A DNA stretch of 64,000 nucleotides, from the NCBI RefSeq assembly GCF_018294505.1, contig NC_057814.1, positions 33,651,789-33,715,788 on the forward strand, read 5' to 3'. Position numbers and translations under genes: made by a program. Of the stretch, positions 23,379 through 35,563 are shown piece by piece. The notes below the pieces were generated by a model. It saw only the letters and a program-made list of their open reading frames with translations. It did no database searches and was not told where the DNA came from. This DNA comes from Triticum aestivum (taxonomy: Eukaryota; Streptophyta; Magnoliopsida; Poales; Poaceae). Positions within the stretch are counted from its first letter, which is position 1. Every line of letters starts with the position of its first letter.

Positions 23379-24954
23379 TGATACGTCTCCAACTTATCTA
23401 TAATTTTTGATTGTTCCATGCTATTTTATTATCTTTTTGGATGTTTAATGGACTTTAATATGCTCTTTTATATTATTTTTGGGACTAACCTATTAACCGG
23501 AGGCCCAGTGCCAGTTTTTGTTTTTTTGCCTATTTTAGAGTTTTGTAGAAAAGGAATACCAAACAGAGTCCAAACAGAATGAAACCTTCGCGATGATCTT
23601 TCTTGGACCGAAAGCAAACCAGAAGACATGGATTTGAAGTCTGGAACTCCACGAGGAGGCCACGAAGCAGGAGGGCATGCCCAGGGTGGTAGGCGCACCC
23701 CCCACCCTCATGGGCCCCTCGTAGCTCCACCGACGTACTTCTTTCGCCTATATATACTCTTATACCCTAGAAACATCAGGGAGTGCCACGAAACCACTTT
23801 TCCACCGCCGCAACCTTATGTACTCATGAGATCCCATCTTGGGGCCTTTTCCGGTGATTTGCCAGAGGGGGAATCGATCATCAAGGGCTTCTACATCAAC
23901 ACCATTGCCTCTCCGATGAACCATGAGTAGTTTACCACAGACCTTCGGGTCCACAGTTATTAGCTAGATGGCTTCTTCTCTCTCTTTGATTCTCAATACA
24001 AAGTTCTCCTCTATGTTCTTAGAGATGTATTCGATGTAATACTATTTTGCGGTGTGTTTGCCGAGATCCGATGAATTGTGGATTTATGAACAAGTTTATC
24101 TATGAATAATATTTGGTTCTCTCTGAATTCTTATATGCATGATTTGATATCTTTGCAAGTCTCTTCGAATTATCGGTTTAGTTTGGCCTACTAGATTGAT
24201 CTTTCTTGCAATGGGAGAAGTGCTTAGCTTTGGGTTCAATCTTGCGGTGTCCTTTGCCAGTGACAGTAGGGGCAGCAAGGCACGTATTGTATTGTTGCCA
24301 TCGAGGATAAAAAATGGGGTTTATATCATATTTCTTGAGTTTATCCCTCTACATCATGTCATCTTGCTTAAAGAGTTACTCTGTTCTTATGAACTTAATA
24401 CTCTAGATGCATGTTGGATAGCCGTCGATGTGTGGAGTAATAGTAGTACATGCAGAATCGTTTCGGTCTACTTGACACAGACGTGATGCCTATATTCATG
24501 ATCATTGCCTTATATATCTTCATAACTATGCGCTTTTCTATCAATTGCTCGGCAGTAATTTGTTCACCCACCGTAATGCATGCTATCTTGAGTTAAGCCA
24601 CTAGTGAAACCTATGGCCCCCGGGTCTCATTCCTATTATACTTCGTCTCTTTTATTTACATCGCATCTCGTTTACTATTTTGCAATCTTTACTTTCCAAT
24701 CTATACAACAAAAATATTTACTTTACTATCTCTATTAGATCTCACTTTTGCGTGTGACCGTGAAGGGATTGACAACCCCTTTATCGCGTTGGTTGCAAGG
24801 TTCTTGATTGTTTGTATAGGTACTAGCTGACTTGTGCGTTGTCTCCTACTTGATTCATACCTTGGTTCTCAAAATTGAGGGAAATACTTACGCTACTTTG
24901 CTGCATCATCATTTCCTCTTCAAAGGAAAACCAACGCATGCTCAAGAGGTAGCA
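23379..24954 (+). repeat. 5' LTR of the element lacking a 3' LTR
   Basis: 1576 bp, TG...CA (ends GAGGTAGCA). Clearly homologous to the three LTRs of the array at 33960-47572 but more diverged from them than they are from one another. It holds a TATA-like CCTATATATACTC near 23750. Confidence 0.9.
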
Positions 24955-24965
24955 AGAACGCTTTC

Positions 24966-24983
24966 TGCCGTCATTGCCGGGGA
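24966..24983 (+). promoter_or_regulatory. Degenerate primer-binding site
   Basis: TGCCGTCATTGCCGGGGA is a mutated form of TGGCGCCGTTGCCGGGGA seen in the array copies. The latter matches the 3' end of plant tRNA-Asp, the primer of Athila-group elements. Confidence 0.7.
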
Positions 24984-25199
24984 GAGCTAAGCCAAGTCAA
25001 GACATACCAAGTACCCATCATAAACTCTTCTCCCTCGCATTACATTATTTTCCATTCACCTCTCGTTTTCCTCTCCCCCACTTCTAAAACAATTTTCGAA
25101 AACCTTTGCCTTTTCTTCACCCTTCTTTCGTTTGATCTTTTGTTTGCTTGTGTTACCATGTGCCTTCCTTTTGTTTGCATCTTCGCTTGCTAAAAGTTT

Positions 25200-26045
25200 A
25201 TGGATCCTCATCCACTTGCTAATCTTTTTATGAGATCCAATTATGATGAACCAATTTCTAGTGATGTGACTGCACTAGATTATCTTTATGAGGTTTTGCT
25301 TGAAATTCGTGAATCCAAAAATTGTGATGAAGTGTTGAAAGAAGAAATTTATAAAGTGATACACGATAGCTCCTTGAATAAAAAGCATGATTGCAATGAT
25401 TCTACTACAAATTCTATTAATGTCAATTGTGCTAATAATATGCAAAACCCTAAGCTTGGGGATGCTAGTTTTTCTATGTCTACTACTTGTTGCAATGATC
25501 ATGATTGGGGTGATTCTTCTTATGATCTTGAAAATTTATTTAAGCCCCATGATGAATATGAGATTGATAATAGTGTTTGCAATAATATTGAAAGTGGGTT
25601 TGGAATAGTGTCAACTTTAGATCCCACATATTTGGAGGATTTTCAATCTTATGAAATTTTCGATAAAAGTGGGTTTGGAGAGGTCATGACTTTAGTTAAT
25701 GTTAATCCCACTATTTCGGAAGAGTGTCAACTTTGCATGCATGTGGATCATGATGAGAAAATTTTATGTGATAGATATATTGTTGAATTTGAGTATGATC
25801 CCACATGTAAATATTATGAGAGAGGAAAATATGGTTGTAGAAATTTTCATGTTACTAAATTACCTCTCGCTATGTTGAGATTGCTATTGTTTCTTTCTTA
25901 TTCCTTGCACATGCTAGATCTTGCTTGCCTTGCTAATTTGTTTTCCTATAATATTCCTATGCATAGGAAGCATGTTAGACTTAGATTTTTTTGTCACGTG
26001 TTTTATGATGCTCTCTTTCTGTTTCAATTTCTATCTTTCATGTGA
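25200..26045 (+). CDS. Unknown retrotransposon protein, short-form (281 aa)
   Basis: I do not recognise a function. The frame opens with MDPHPLANLF and is intact for 281 codons. It resembles the product of the two array copies only from about residue 60 onward (KHDCNDSTTNSINVN...). The first 60 residues differ and are shorter than the corresponding part there. It is acidic, rich in Asp, Asn and Cys, with spaced CN/C motifs (CNDHDWGD, CQLCMHVDHDEK, YGCRNFHVTKLP). It ends in two hydrophobic stretches (about residues 221-245 and 266-281). It contains no gag, protease, reverse transcriptase or integrase motif. Being the only long frame of the element and kept across copies, it is likely translated. 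A structural, envelope-like or RNA-binding role is possible but not shown. Confidence 0.6.
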   Translation: MDPHPLANLFMRSNYDEPISSDVTALDYLYEVLLEIRESKNCDEVLKEEIYKVIHDSSLNKKHDCNDSTTNSINVNCANNMQNPKLGDASFSMSTTCCNDHDWGDSSYDLENLFKPHDEYEIDNSVCNNIESGFGIVSTLDPTYLEDFQSYEIFDKSGFGEVMTLVNVNPTISEECQLCMHVDHDEKILCDRYIVEFEYDPTCKYYERGKYGCRNFHVTKLPLAMLRLLLFLSYSLHMLDLACLANLFSYNIPMHRKHVRLRFFCHVFYDALFLFQFLSFM

Positions 26046-26090
26046 GCATCATTAAAATTATCAATGCGTAGCTAAAAAGGCTTTAAAGAA

Positions 26091-26119
26091 AAGCGCTTGT
26101 TGGGAGGCAACCCAATTTT
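26091..26119 (+). promoter_or_regulatory. Conserved hairpin just after the ORF (copy 1)
   Basis: AAGCGCTTGTTGGGAGGC followed by AACCCAATTTT. TTGGG and CCCAA can pair around a short loop. The block is nearly identical in the two array copies (37233-37260, 43275-43302), although the sequence just before it differs. This suggests a conserved RNA element. Confidence 0.55.
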
Positions 26120-28799
26120 ATTTTTGCTTTTGCTTTTTAGGTTCTGTTTAGTAATAAATAATTCATCTAGCTTCTGTTTAGATGTGGTTTTATGTTTTAA
26201 TTATTGTTTGTGCCAAGTAGAACCTTTGGGAAGACTTCGGTGAAGTCTTTGCGATCTTGCTGTAAAAAACATAAACTTTTGCGCTCACGAGATTAGCTGC
26301 CATTTTTTACTGGAGAGTGCTTTTAGGTTGATTATTTTTTCAGATGATTAATAGACAAATTCATCACGTCCACCAAATTATTTTGGAATTTTTGGAGTTA
26401 CATAAGTATTCGAATGATACAGATTTCTACAGACTGTTCTGTGTTGACCGATTCTGTTTTTCGTGTGTTGTTTGCTTATTTTGATGAATCTATGAGTAGT
26501 ATCGGGGAGTATGAACCACAGAGAAGTTGGAATACAGTAGGTTTAACACCAATATAAATAAATAATGAGTTCATTACAGTAACTTAAAGTGGTGGTTTAT
26601 TTTCTTATACTAACAGAGCTCATGAGATTTTCTGTTAAAGTTTTGTGTTGTGAAGTTTTCAAGTTTTTGGGTAAAGATTTGATTGATTTTGGAATAAAGA
26701 GTGGCAAGAGCCTAAGCTTGGGGATTCCCAAGGCACCCCAAGGTAAAATTCAAGGAAAACCAAAATCCTAAGCTTGGGGATGCCCAGGAAGGCATCCCCT
26801 CTTTCGTCTTCGTCTACCGGTAACTTTACTTGAGGCTATATTTATATTCACCACATGATATGTGTTTTGCTTGGGTCTTGTATGATTTGAGTCTTTTCTT
26901 TTTAGTTTACCACAATCATCCTTGATGTACACACCTTTTGGGAGAGACACACATGAATTGTAATTGATTAGAATACTCGTGCTTCACTTATATCTTTTGA
27001 GCTAGATAATTTTGCTCTAGTGCTTCACTTATATCCTTTTAGAGCACGGTGGTGGTTTTATTTTATAGAAATTATTGATCTATCATGCTTAACTTATATT
27101 ATTTTGAGAGTATTTTAGAACAGCATGGTAATTTGCTTTGGTTATAAAATTAGTCCTAGTATGATGGGCATCCAAGATGGGTATAATAAAAACTTTCATA
27201 TAAAGTGCATTGAATACTATGAGAAGTTTGATTCTTTATGATTGTTTTGAGATATGAAGATGGTGATATTAGAGTCATGCTAGTTGAGTAGTTGTGAATT
27301 TGAGAGATACTTGTGTTAAAGTTTGTGATTCCCGTAGCATGCACGTATGGTGAACCGTTATGTGATGAAGTCGGAGCATGATTTATTTTTTGATTGTCTT
27401 CCTTATGAGTGGCGGTCGGGGACGAGCGATGGTCTTTTCCTACCAATCTATCCCCCTAGGAGCATGCACGTAGTACTTCGTTTTGATAACTAATAGATTT
27501 TTGCAATAAGTATGTGAGTTCTTTATGACTAATGTTGAGTCCATGGATTATACACACTCTCACCATTCCACCATTGCTAGCCTCTTTTGTGCCGCACAAC
27601 TTTCGCCGGTATTATACACCCACCATATACCTTCCTCAAAACAGCCACCATACCTACCTATTATGGCATTTCCATAGCCATTCCGAGATATATTGCCATG
27701 CAACTTTCCACCGTTCCATTTATTATGAAACGCTCCATCATTGTCCTATGGCTTTGCATGATCCTGTAGTTGACTTCGTATTTGTGGCAAAGCCACCTTC
27801 ATAATTCTTTCATACATGTCACTCTTGATTCATTGCACATCCCGGTACACCGCCGGAGGCATTAATATAGAGACATATTTTGTTCTAAGTATCGAGTTGT
27901 AATTCTTGAGTTGTAAGTAAATAAAAGTGTGATGATCATCATTATGAGAGTATTGTCCCATGTGAGGAAAGGATGATGGAGACTATGATTCGCCCACAAG
28001 TCAGGATGAGACTCCGGACGAAAAATAAAAATAAAAAGAGAACAGAAAAAAAGAGGCCATAAAAAAGAGAAGGCCCAAACAAAAAAAGAGAATGAGAGAA
28101 AAAGAGAGAATGGACAATGCTATTATCCTCTTACCACACTTGTGCTTCAAAGTAGCACCATGATCTTCATGATAGAGAGTCTCCTATGATATCATTTTCA
28201 TATACTAGTGGGAATTTTTCATTATAGAACTTGGCTTGTATATTCCAATGATGGGCTTCCTCAAATTGCCCTAGGTCTTCGTGAGCAAGCGAGTTGGGTG
28301 CACACCCACTTAGTTTCTTTTGTTGAGCTTTCATACACTTATAGCTATAGTGCATCCATTGCATGGAAATCCCTACTCACTCACATTGATATCTATTGAT
28401 GGGCATCTCCATAGCCCGTTGATACTCCTAGTTGATGTGATACTATCTTCTCCTTTTTGTCTTCTCCACAACCACCATTCTATTCCACCTATAGTGTTAT
28501 GTCCATGGCTCACGCTCATGTATTGCGTGAAGATTGAAAAAGTTTGATAACATCAAAGGTATGAAACAATTTCTTGGCTTGCCATAGGGGTTGTGCATGA
28601 TTTAAATACTTTGTGTGATGAAGATAAAGCATAGCCAGACTATATGATTTCGTAGGGATAACTTTCTTTGGCCATGTTATTTTGAGAAGACATGATTGCT
28701 TTGTTAGTATGCTTGAAGTATTATTATTTTTATGTCAATATTAAACTTTTGTCTTGAATCTTTCGGATCTGAACATTCATGCCACAATAAAGAAAATTA
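26120..28799 (+). other. 3' non-coding part of the element
   Basis: No long frame. Contains a strong inverted repeat GGGGATGCC...GGCATCCCC (26776-26784 and 26791-26799), preceded by TAAGCTTGGGGATGC, a near copy of the polypurine-tract motif. The rest is AT-rich and alignable with the array copies. A purine-rich segment of repeated AGAG/AAAA lies near 28020-28110. Confidence 0.6.
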
Positions 28800-30872
28800 G
28801 TGGGATGAGCACAAACAGCAGGAATTTGACCTGCAAGCATTGCTGTTTGTAACCATCAATGATTGGCCTGCTCTTAGTAACCTTTTAGGACAGACAAACA
28901 AGGGAAACAACACATGCACGCACTGTTTAGATGACTCTGAAAGTGTATGTTTGGACAAATGGAAGAAGAATGTGTACCTGGGACATCGTCGATTTCTTCC
29001 GACCAAACATTCCTTAAAAAAAGGCAAACATTTCAAAGGTGAGGCAAATAACCAGAAGAAGCCCGTCCTCCGTACTGGTGCTGATATACTTGCTATGGTC
29101 AAGGATTTACAAGTAATCTTTGGAAAGGGTCCTGACGGACAATCTGTTCCGAATGACGCTGAGGGACACGCACCCATGTGGAAGAAGAAGTCTATATTTT
29201 GGGACCTACCCTATTGGAAAGACTAGAGGTCCGCTCTACAATCGACGTGATGCACGTGACGAAGAATGTTTGCGTGAACCTGCTAGGCTTCTTGGGCGTG
29301 TATGGGAAGACAAAAGATACACCGGAGGCACGGGAGGACCAGCAACGTGTGAACGAAAAAGACGACATGCATCCAAAGCATTATCATGGTCCTGCCAGCT
29401 ATGCTCTTACCAAAGCAGAGAAGGAAATCTTCTTTGAATGCCTGCTTAGTATCAAGGTCCTGTCTGGCTTCTCGTCGAATATAAAGGGAATAATAAATAT
29501 GGTAAAGAAAAAAATTCCAGAACCTAATGTCTCATGACTGCCACGTGATTATGACGCAACTGATTTCGGTTGCATTGAGGGAGCTTCTACCAGAAAATGT
29601 TCGATTAGCCATTGTGAAGCTATGTGCGTTCCTCAATGCAATTTCTCATAAGGTAATCGATCCAGCAATCCTACCATGGTTACGGAATGATTTGATCCAA
29701 TGTCTTGTCAGTTTCGAGTTGGTGTTCCCACCATCCTTCTTCAATATTTTGACGCACGTCCTAGTTCACCTAGTCAACGAGATTGCCATTCTGGGTCCCG
29801 TATTTCTACACAATATGTTCCCCTTTGAGAGGTTCATGAGAGTCTTAAAGAAATATGTTTGTAACCGTTCTAGGCCAGAAGGAAGCATCTCCATGGGCCA
29901 TCAAACAGAGGAGGCCATTGGTTTTTGTGTTGACTTTATTCCTAACCTTAAGCCGATTGGCGTCCCTCAATCGCGGTATGAGGGAAGACTGATTGGAAAA
30001 GGCACGTTAGGAGCGGATTCAATAATATGTAGGGACGGGCATTCTTGGGCGCAAGCACACTACACAGTTCTACAGAATTCTACCTTGGTGACCCTGTATA
30101 TCAATGAACACAAGAATATTCTACGCTCCAAACACCCGGAGCAGTCTGACGAATGGATTACACTTGAACACATCGGGACTTTCGGCAGTTGGTTGCAAAC
30201 ACATCTCATGCATAACAACACTATTGGAGAGGAGATGTACTTGTTGGGCAGGACAACATCTTCGACTGTATTGACTTACCAAGGGTACGAGATAAATGGG
30301 AATTCATTTTACACGATCGCCCAAGATAAAAAGAGCACCAACCAAAACAGTGGTGTCTGCTTTGATGCAGCAAACAACAATAGGGCAAAGGACACATATT
30401 ATGATTACATAGAGGAGATATGGGAACTTGACTATGGACATGAATTTAAGGTCCCTTTGTTTTGGTGCAAATGGGTTAATCTGTCAGGAGGCGGGGTATA
30501 GGTAGACCCGGAGTATGAAATGACAACAGTGGATCTCAACAATTTTGGGTAGATTGACGAACCATTCGTCCTAGCCAATGATGTGGCGCAGGTTTTCTGT
30601 GTGAAAGAAATGTCTACCAAACAGAGAAAAATAAAATATAAGGAACGAATATATCATACGATGAGCCAAAGTGCCACATAGTTCTTTCAGGGAAAAGAAA
30701 CATCGTGGGACTTCAGGACAAGACAGACATGTCTGAAGATTATGAGAAGTTTCATGAAATTCCTCCCTTCAAAGTGAAGGCTGACCCAATCATCCTGTTA
30801 AACGATGAAGATTATCCATGGTTCCGGCGCAATAAGCAAGGGACACACGCGAAGAAAAAGTGAAGACTTTCT

Positions 30873-31728
30873 CCCTTTGTAATAGATGATTTTTTGTCCG
30901 AAACCCTGATACTTCGAAAGAGATTATCCAGTTTGTACACAAAGTGCATCTAGTTTTTCCCGTAACCCTCTCAACTTCTTAGCACATGCTATGTGGGTGA
31001 AATTATGATACCATGCCACATTTCAACCTTTTCAGAGTTCATTTGTAGTGCTTGTCAATTTCAGGGTCATTTAGCTCAAAATAAATCATTAAATGCATGA
31101 AAAATAGCAACTGAAGTCACAAAAGGGTTGAAAATTGATGATGTGGCTTTGAATGGTGCATTTTGAACGCACAAAAATTCTGGAGTTAAAATAAGTTTAA
31201 AATATGAAATCCCTTTGTAGTAGATGAGTTTTCGTCCGAACCCACATACTTCGAAAGAGATTGTCCAGTTTGTACACGAAGTGCATCCAGTTTTTCCCGT
31301 AACCCTCTAAACTTTTTAGGACATGCCATGTGGGTGAAATTATGATACCATCCCAAGTTTCAACTTTTTTCAGAGTTCATTTGTAGTGCTTTTCAATTTC
31401 AGGGTCATTTAGCTCAAAATAAATCATTAAATGCATGAAAAATAGCAAATGAAGTAAGAAAAGGGTTGAAAATTGATGATGTGCCTTTGAATGGTGCATT
31501 TTGAATGCACAAGAAGCCTTTGAATGGTGCATTTTGAATGCACAAGAAACCCTGATACTTTGAAAGAGATTGTACAGGTTGTACATGAAGTGCATCCAGT
31601 TTTTCCCGTAACCCTCTGAACTTTTTAGCACGTGCTATGTGGGTGAAATTATGATACCATGCCAAGTTTCAACCTTTGCAGAGTTCATTCGTAGTGCTTT
31701 TAAATTTCTAGGTCATTTATCTCAAAGA
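30873..31728 (+). repeat. Tandem repeat of about 338 bp in CACTA-A, 2.5 copies
   Basis: Starts ten bases after the transposase stop. Unit 1 is 30873-31210, unit 2 is about 31211-31546, and a partial third unit runs to about 31728. Unit 2 ends with a 33-bp internal duplication (about 31484-31548, core GAATGGTGCATTTTGAATGC). The same repeat, inverted, is found four times in CACTA-B (52661-53935). Confidence 0.85.
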
Positions 31729-31799
31729 ATGAACTAATAGCGAAAAGAATGAACTAAAAAGTTTTTATAAAACTCTAATAACAAAAAGAATCAACTAAA

Positions 31800-32075
31800 A
31801 AACTATAATATTCTAGAATATAAAGGTATCTGTATATAAGCAGCACTTAGAAAAATTTCCAAAAGCCATCTGCAGTTCCCCCGACGACGCCGAAGACCAC
31901 CTCGACACCGCCAGGCTGCCCGAGCTCGCCGTTGCGTCCGAGCCATCCCCGAGCCCGCTCCTCGTCGCCGGACCTCCCCGCCGTCCTCGTCGCTGGACCT
32001 CATCGCCCTCCTCCCTGAGCCCGATCCTCGTCGTCGTCCCCGAGGCCTGCCTGACGCCGTTGCTGAGCCCTCCCC
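31800..32075 (+). promoter_or_regulatory. Internal promoter and leader of CACTA-A gene 2
   Basis: TATATAAG at 31833-31840 is followed by CAGCACTTAG and a GC-rich leader with CGCCAGGCTGCCCGAGCTCG. In CACTA-B the corresponding minus-strand order is TATATAAG (51644-51637), CACTTAGCAG and a leader with GTCAGGCTGCTCAACGTCG. This suggests a second, internally promoted gene in both elements. CACTA-B inserted into this leader at 32076. Confidence 0.55.
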
Positions 32076-32440
32076 CACTAGTAGAAAAAGGGCCATTTGT
32101 CCCGGTTCATAAGGCCCATTTGTCCCGGTTTGGGAACCGGGACTAAAGGGTCGGTACTAAAGCCCTAGGCCTTTAGTCCCGGTTCTTACACGAACCGGGA
32201 CAGATGGGCCTCCACGTGGCCGGTGCTGCGAGCCCAGGCAGGAGGGCCTTTGGTCCCGGTTGGTGGCACCAACCGGTACCAAAAGGCATCCACGCGTCAG
32301 CTGTTCAGGGGCTAGGGTTTTTGTTTTTTTCTGAGGGGGGGGATTTGGGGGTTTTGTATGGTTAATTAAGGTGTTTCATATATTGTGTTAGGTAGCTAAT
32401 TAATTAATAGAGAGAAGTCCCCTCTCTTATCTCCATGCTT
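32076..32440. repeat. Left terminus and subterminal repeats of CACTA-B
   Basis: The CACTA end is followed by inverted and direct copies of a motif like 'tagtcccggttc...gaaccgggac' at about 32100-32290. After that comes a G-rich and AT-rich spacer that probably contains the 3' end signals of the minus-strand gene. Confidence 0.85.
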
Positions 32441-33959
32441 GGTCGACGGTACGTACTATACGTATAGAGAGGCCCTCGACACGCTAGCTAGTAAGAAAAT
32501 GAAGGAAACCATTAAGTACAGAAGTCCGTCATGCATACTGAGAGAAGTGATCGACCTCTCCTTCTCCAAGAGATTGGTCGAACAACAAGTTTTCGTATTA
32601 TCTATCCGACGCTACTGGCTACATACATATACAGTATGTAAGATCTCTTACAATCCCCTAGCATCTGAACTCAAGTTCCACATGGTATTCTCCGGCTTTA
32701 TTGATGATGTGGTCAAGAAAGAATCCCGCCAATTCCTCTTGAATTGCTTTCACGCGATCTTCTGGTAGGAGTTCATTCCGCATCTGCCACGTCTAATTTG
32801 AAGAAGGGGGTTAATACATATATATGAATGAAACTCAACAGAAATGATGGTGTAATAAAATGAAATTGTGAATATTATTGCTTACGCACTTCATATTATC
32901 TTTTAGAGTAGCCCCGCTTATCTTTGCAAGCCGCGTTGTAGATGAACTCGCACACGTAGTATCCACAGTAATCATTCGCTTGTTCCTGCCACAAGCACTT
33001 TACGAGAAATAGAGGTCAATCAAACTGATAATGAAGCATTATAAATGGCATTGATGAAAGTAGCTAGAATCAATGGGAGATGCGCGGAAGTAGCTAGCTA
33101 GTAGTACTTACTTTCGGGTATGTATATCGCAGCTCCCTCGGCAGTCAAGGAGCTTCTGCGGTGAACTTTTTCCAAACCCTACAAGACAAAGAAAATAATT
33201 ATTACTTGAGATATCACGAAATGAACAAAAAGTTCTCGATATGGTGCGATAATGATCGATTGAACTTACTTGTTGAGAATTTGAATCATGTCCGTATATG
33301 TCTCGGGATCTTTTCGTCTCGAGTCTAAGATGATTACTAGTCCCTGCTCAAGCTTAATCTCCAGGAGAATATAGTGGAAGCTGCGCACGCATGCATAACT
33401 CATCAATTAATTACATTACTATAACCTTGAGTAATAAGGGAAACCGAATATGCACAAGACAGTAGCACTCACTTGAAGTTGTAAGGAAATAGTATTTTAT
33501 CTTTGTTTTGATTTATTACCAACGATTTGAGCAAGTTGGCCTCGGCTTCTTTGGCATTCTTTTTAACCGTAAATTCATCTATGACATTTGTGTTAATAAA
33601 CCCAATATCATACATTTCTGCTTTTCTGCACTCGACGATCTTCAATCTGCATAATATAGTGAGGATAATTATAAATACATACAATGAAAGAGTTGAGCTA
33701 TATAGACTTAATGACAGAAGTAGTACTTACAGACAGTAGCAAGTGACAGTTAATTTATCGAGGGCCTTTTGATTGTAAAATTGGAAGAACTCCTCAAATG
33801 GAATAGACAACAGATCAATTCCAATGAGGTCGAGCTCCTCTTTAACTCTCAGCGTCAAAGTATTCGTCCCCCCAGACTCTCTGCAGGTTTCCATGTACCA
33901 ATCATGCACTCTTCGCATCATCGTTGTTAGAGATTTTTCATCTTTGACGAGAGGCTTCC

Positions 33960-35534
33960 TGATACATCTCCAACATATCTATAATTTTTGATTGTTCCAT
34001 GCTATATTATATTCTGTTTTGGATGTTTAATGGGCTTTATTATGCACTTTTATATTATTTTTGGGACTAACCTATTAACCGGAGGCCCAGCCCAAATTGC
34101 TGTTTTTTTGCCTATTTCAGAGTTTCGCAGAAAAAGAATATCAAGCAAAGTCCAAACGGAATGAAACCTTTGGGAACGTGATTTTTGGAACAAACGTGAT
34201 CCAAAGGACTTGGACCCTACGTCAAGAAAGCAACCAGGAGGCTACGAGGAAGGGGGCGCGCCTACCCCCCATGGCGCGCCCTCCACCCTCATGGGGCCCA
34301 CGTTGCTCCACTGACGTACTTCTTCCTCCTATATATACCTACGTACCCCCAAACTACCAGATACGGAGCCAAAAACCTAATTCCACCGCCGCAACCTTCT
34401 GTACCCGTGAGATCCCATCTTGGGGCCTTTTCCGGCGCTCCGCCGGAGGGGGCATTGATCACGGAGGGCTTCTACATCAACACCATAGCCTCTCTGATGA
34501 TGTGTGAGTAGTTTACCTCAGACCTTCAGGTCCATAGTTATTAGCTAGATGGCTTCTTCTCTCTCTTTGGATCTCAATACAAAGTTCTCCACGATTCTCG
34601 TGGAGATCTATTCGACGTAATCTTCTTTTGCGGTGTGTTTGTTGAGACCGATGAATTGTGGGTTTATGATCAAGCTTATCTATGAACAATATTTGAATCT
34701 TCTCTGAATTCTTTTATGTATGATTGGTTATCTTTGCAAGTCTCTTCGAATTACCAGTTTGGTTGGGCCTACTAGATTGATCTTTCTTGCAATGGGAGAA
34801 GTGCTTAGCTTTGGGTTCAATCTTGTGGTGTCCTTTCCCAGTGACAGTAGGGGCAGTAAGGCACGTATTGTATTGTTGCCATCGAGGATAACCAGATGGG
34901 GTTTATATCATATTGCATGAGTTTATCCCTCTACATCATGTCATCTTACTTAAAGTGTTACTTTGTTCTTATGAACTTAATACTCTAGATGCATGCTGGA
35001 TAGCGGTCGATGTGTGGAGTAATAGTAGTAGATGCAGGCAGGAGTCGGTCTACTTGTCACGGACGTGATGCCTATATACATGATCGTACCTAGATATTCT
35101 CATAACTATGCTCAATTCTATCAATTGCTCAACAGTAATTTGTTCACCCACCATAATACATATGCTCTTAAGAGAAGCCACTAGTGAACCCTATGGCCCC
35201 CGGGTCTATTTTCCATCATATTAAACTTCCAACACTTAGTTATTTTTATTGCCTTTTATTTTACTTTGCATCTTTATCATAAAAATACCAAAAATATTAT
35301 CTTATCATATGTATCAGATCTTACTTTCGTAAGTGACCGTGAAGGGATTGACAACCCCTTTATTGCATTGCTTGCGAGGCTTTTATTTGTTTGTGTACGT
35401 GCGAGGGACTCATGCGTGGCCTCCTACTGGATTGATACCTTGGTTCTCAAAAACTGAGGGAAATACTTACGCTACTTTACTGCATCACCCTTTCCTCTTC
35501 AAGGGAAAACCAACGCAGTGCTCAAGAGGTAGCA
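33960..35534 (+). repeat. Array LTR 1 (outer left)
   Basis: 1575 bp, TGATACATCTCC...GAGGTAGCA. TATA-like CTATATATACC near 34330. It differs from LTRs 2 and 3 at many positions in its left two-thirds, but agrees more often with LTR 2 than LTR 3 in its last 450 bp. Confidence 0.93.
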
Positions 35535-35545
35535 AGACGGATTTC

Positions 35546-35563
35546 TGGCGCCGTTGCCGGGGA
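35546..35563 (+). promoter_or_regulatory. Primer-binding site, tRNA-Asp type
   Basis: TGGCGCCGTTGCCGGGGA follows the LTR end after 11 bp. It is complementary to the 3' end of plant tRNA-Asp(GTC) as I remember it. The same site is at 41587-41604 in the second unit. A partial extra copy (TGGCGCCGTTGCAGGGGA) follows at about 35615 and again near 41655 as TGGCACCGTTGCCGGGGA, so the primer site is duplicated in each unit. Confidence 0.85.

Larger units (their letters stand above)
23379..28799 (+). mobile_element. Sabrina/WHAM-like LTR element without a 3' LTR
   Basis: Begins TGATACGTCTCC, has a complete 5' LTR, a primer site, one non-gag/pol reading frame and a long 3' non-coding part. It stops at 28799, about 120 bp before the expected polypurine tract as judged from the two related copies at 35535-46015. 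It is still flanked by the 5-bp duplication gtggg (23374-23378 and 28800-28804), and the host transposase frame resumes exactly there. It has no protease, reverse transcriptase or integrase, so it would be non-autonomous even when complete. The family name is given from remembered LTR style and is tentative. Confidence 0.85.
12112..30863 (+). pseudogene. TNP2-type CACTA transposase, split by two retrotransposons
   Basis: Family role: DDE-type transposase of En/Spm elements, cutting at the CACTA ends. Coding pieces are 12112-12530, 22562-23378 and 28805-30863. They join in frame or nearly so once the insertions and one copy of each 5-bp duplication are set aside. The first piece has the transposase-associated domain (WMYGDR...EYITGL...YCPCTICGN), then an acidic stretch. 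The second has the start of the TNP2 region (CPNDYMLYRGEY, CPVCGALRYK). The third has the TNP2 core (LLFVTINDWPALSNL, THCLDD, DVMHVTKNVCVNLLG), a DUF4218-like part (LSHDCHV-type motif, PPSFFNILTHVLVHLV...MFPFERFMRVLKKYV) and a DUF4216-like tail (TYQGYEINGNSFYT...VPLFWCKWV). Besides the insertions it has stops at 23019 and 23079, frame changes after about 23200 and near 29215, and in-frame stops near 30500 and 30550. It is not functional. Confidence 0.9.
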
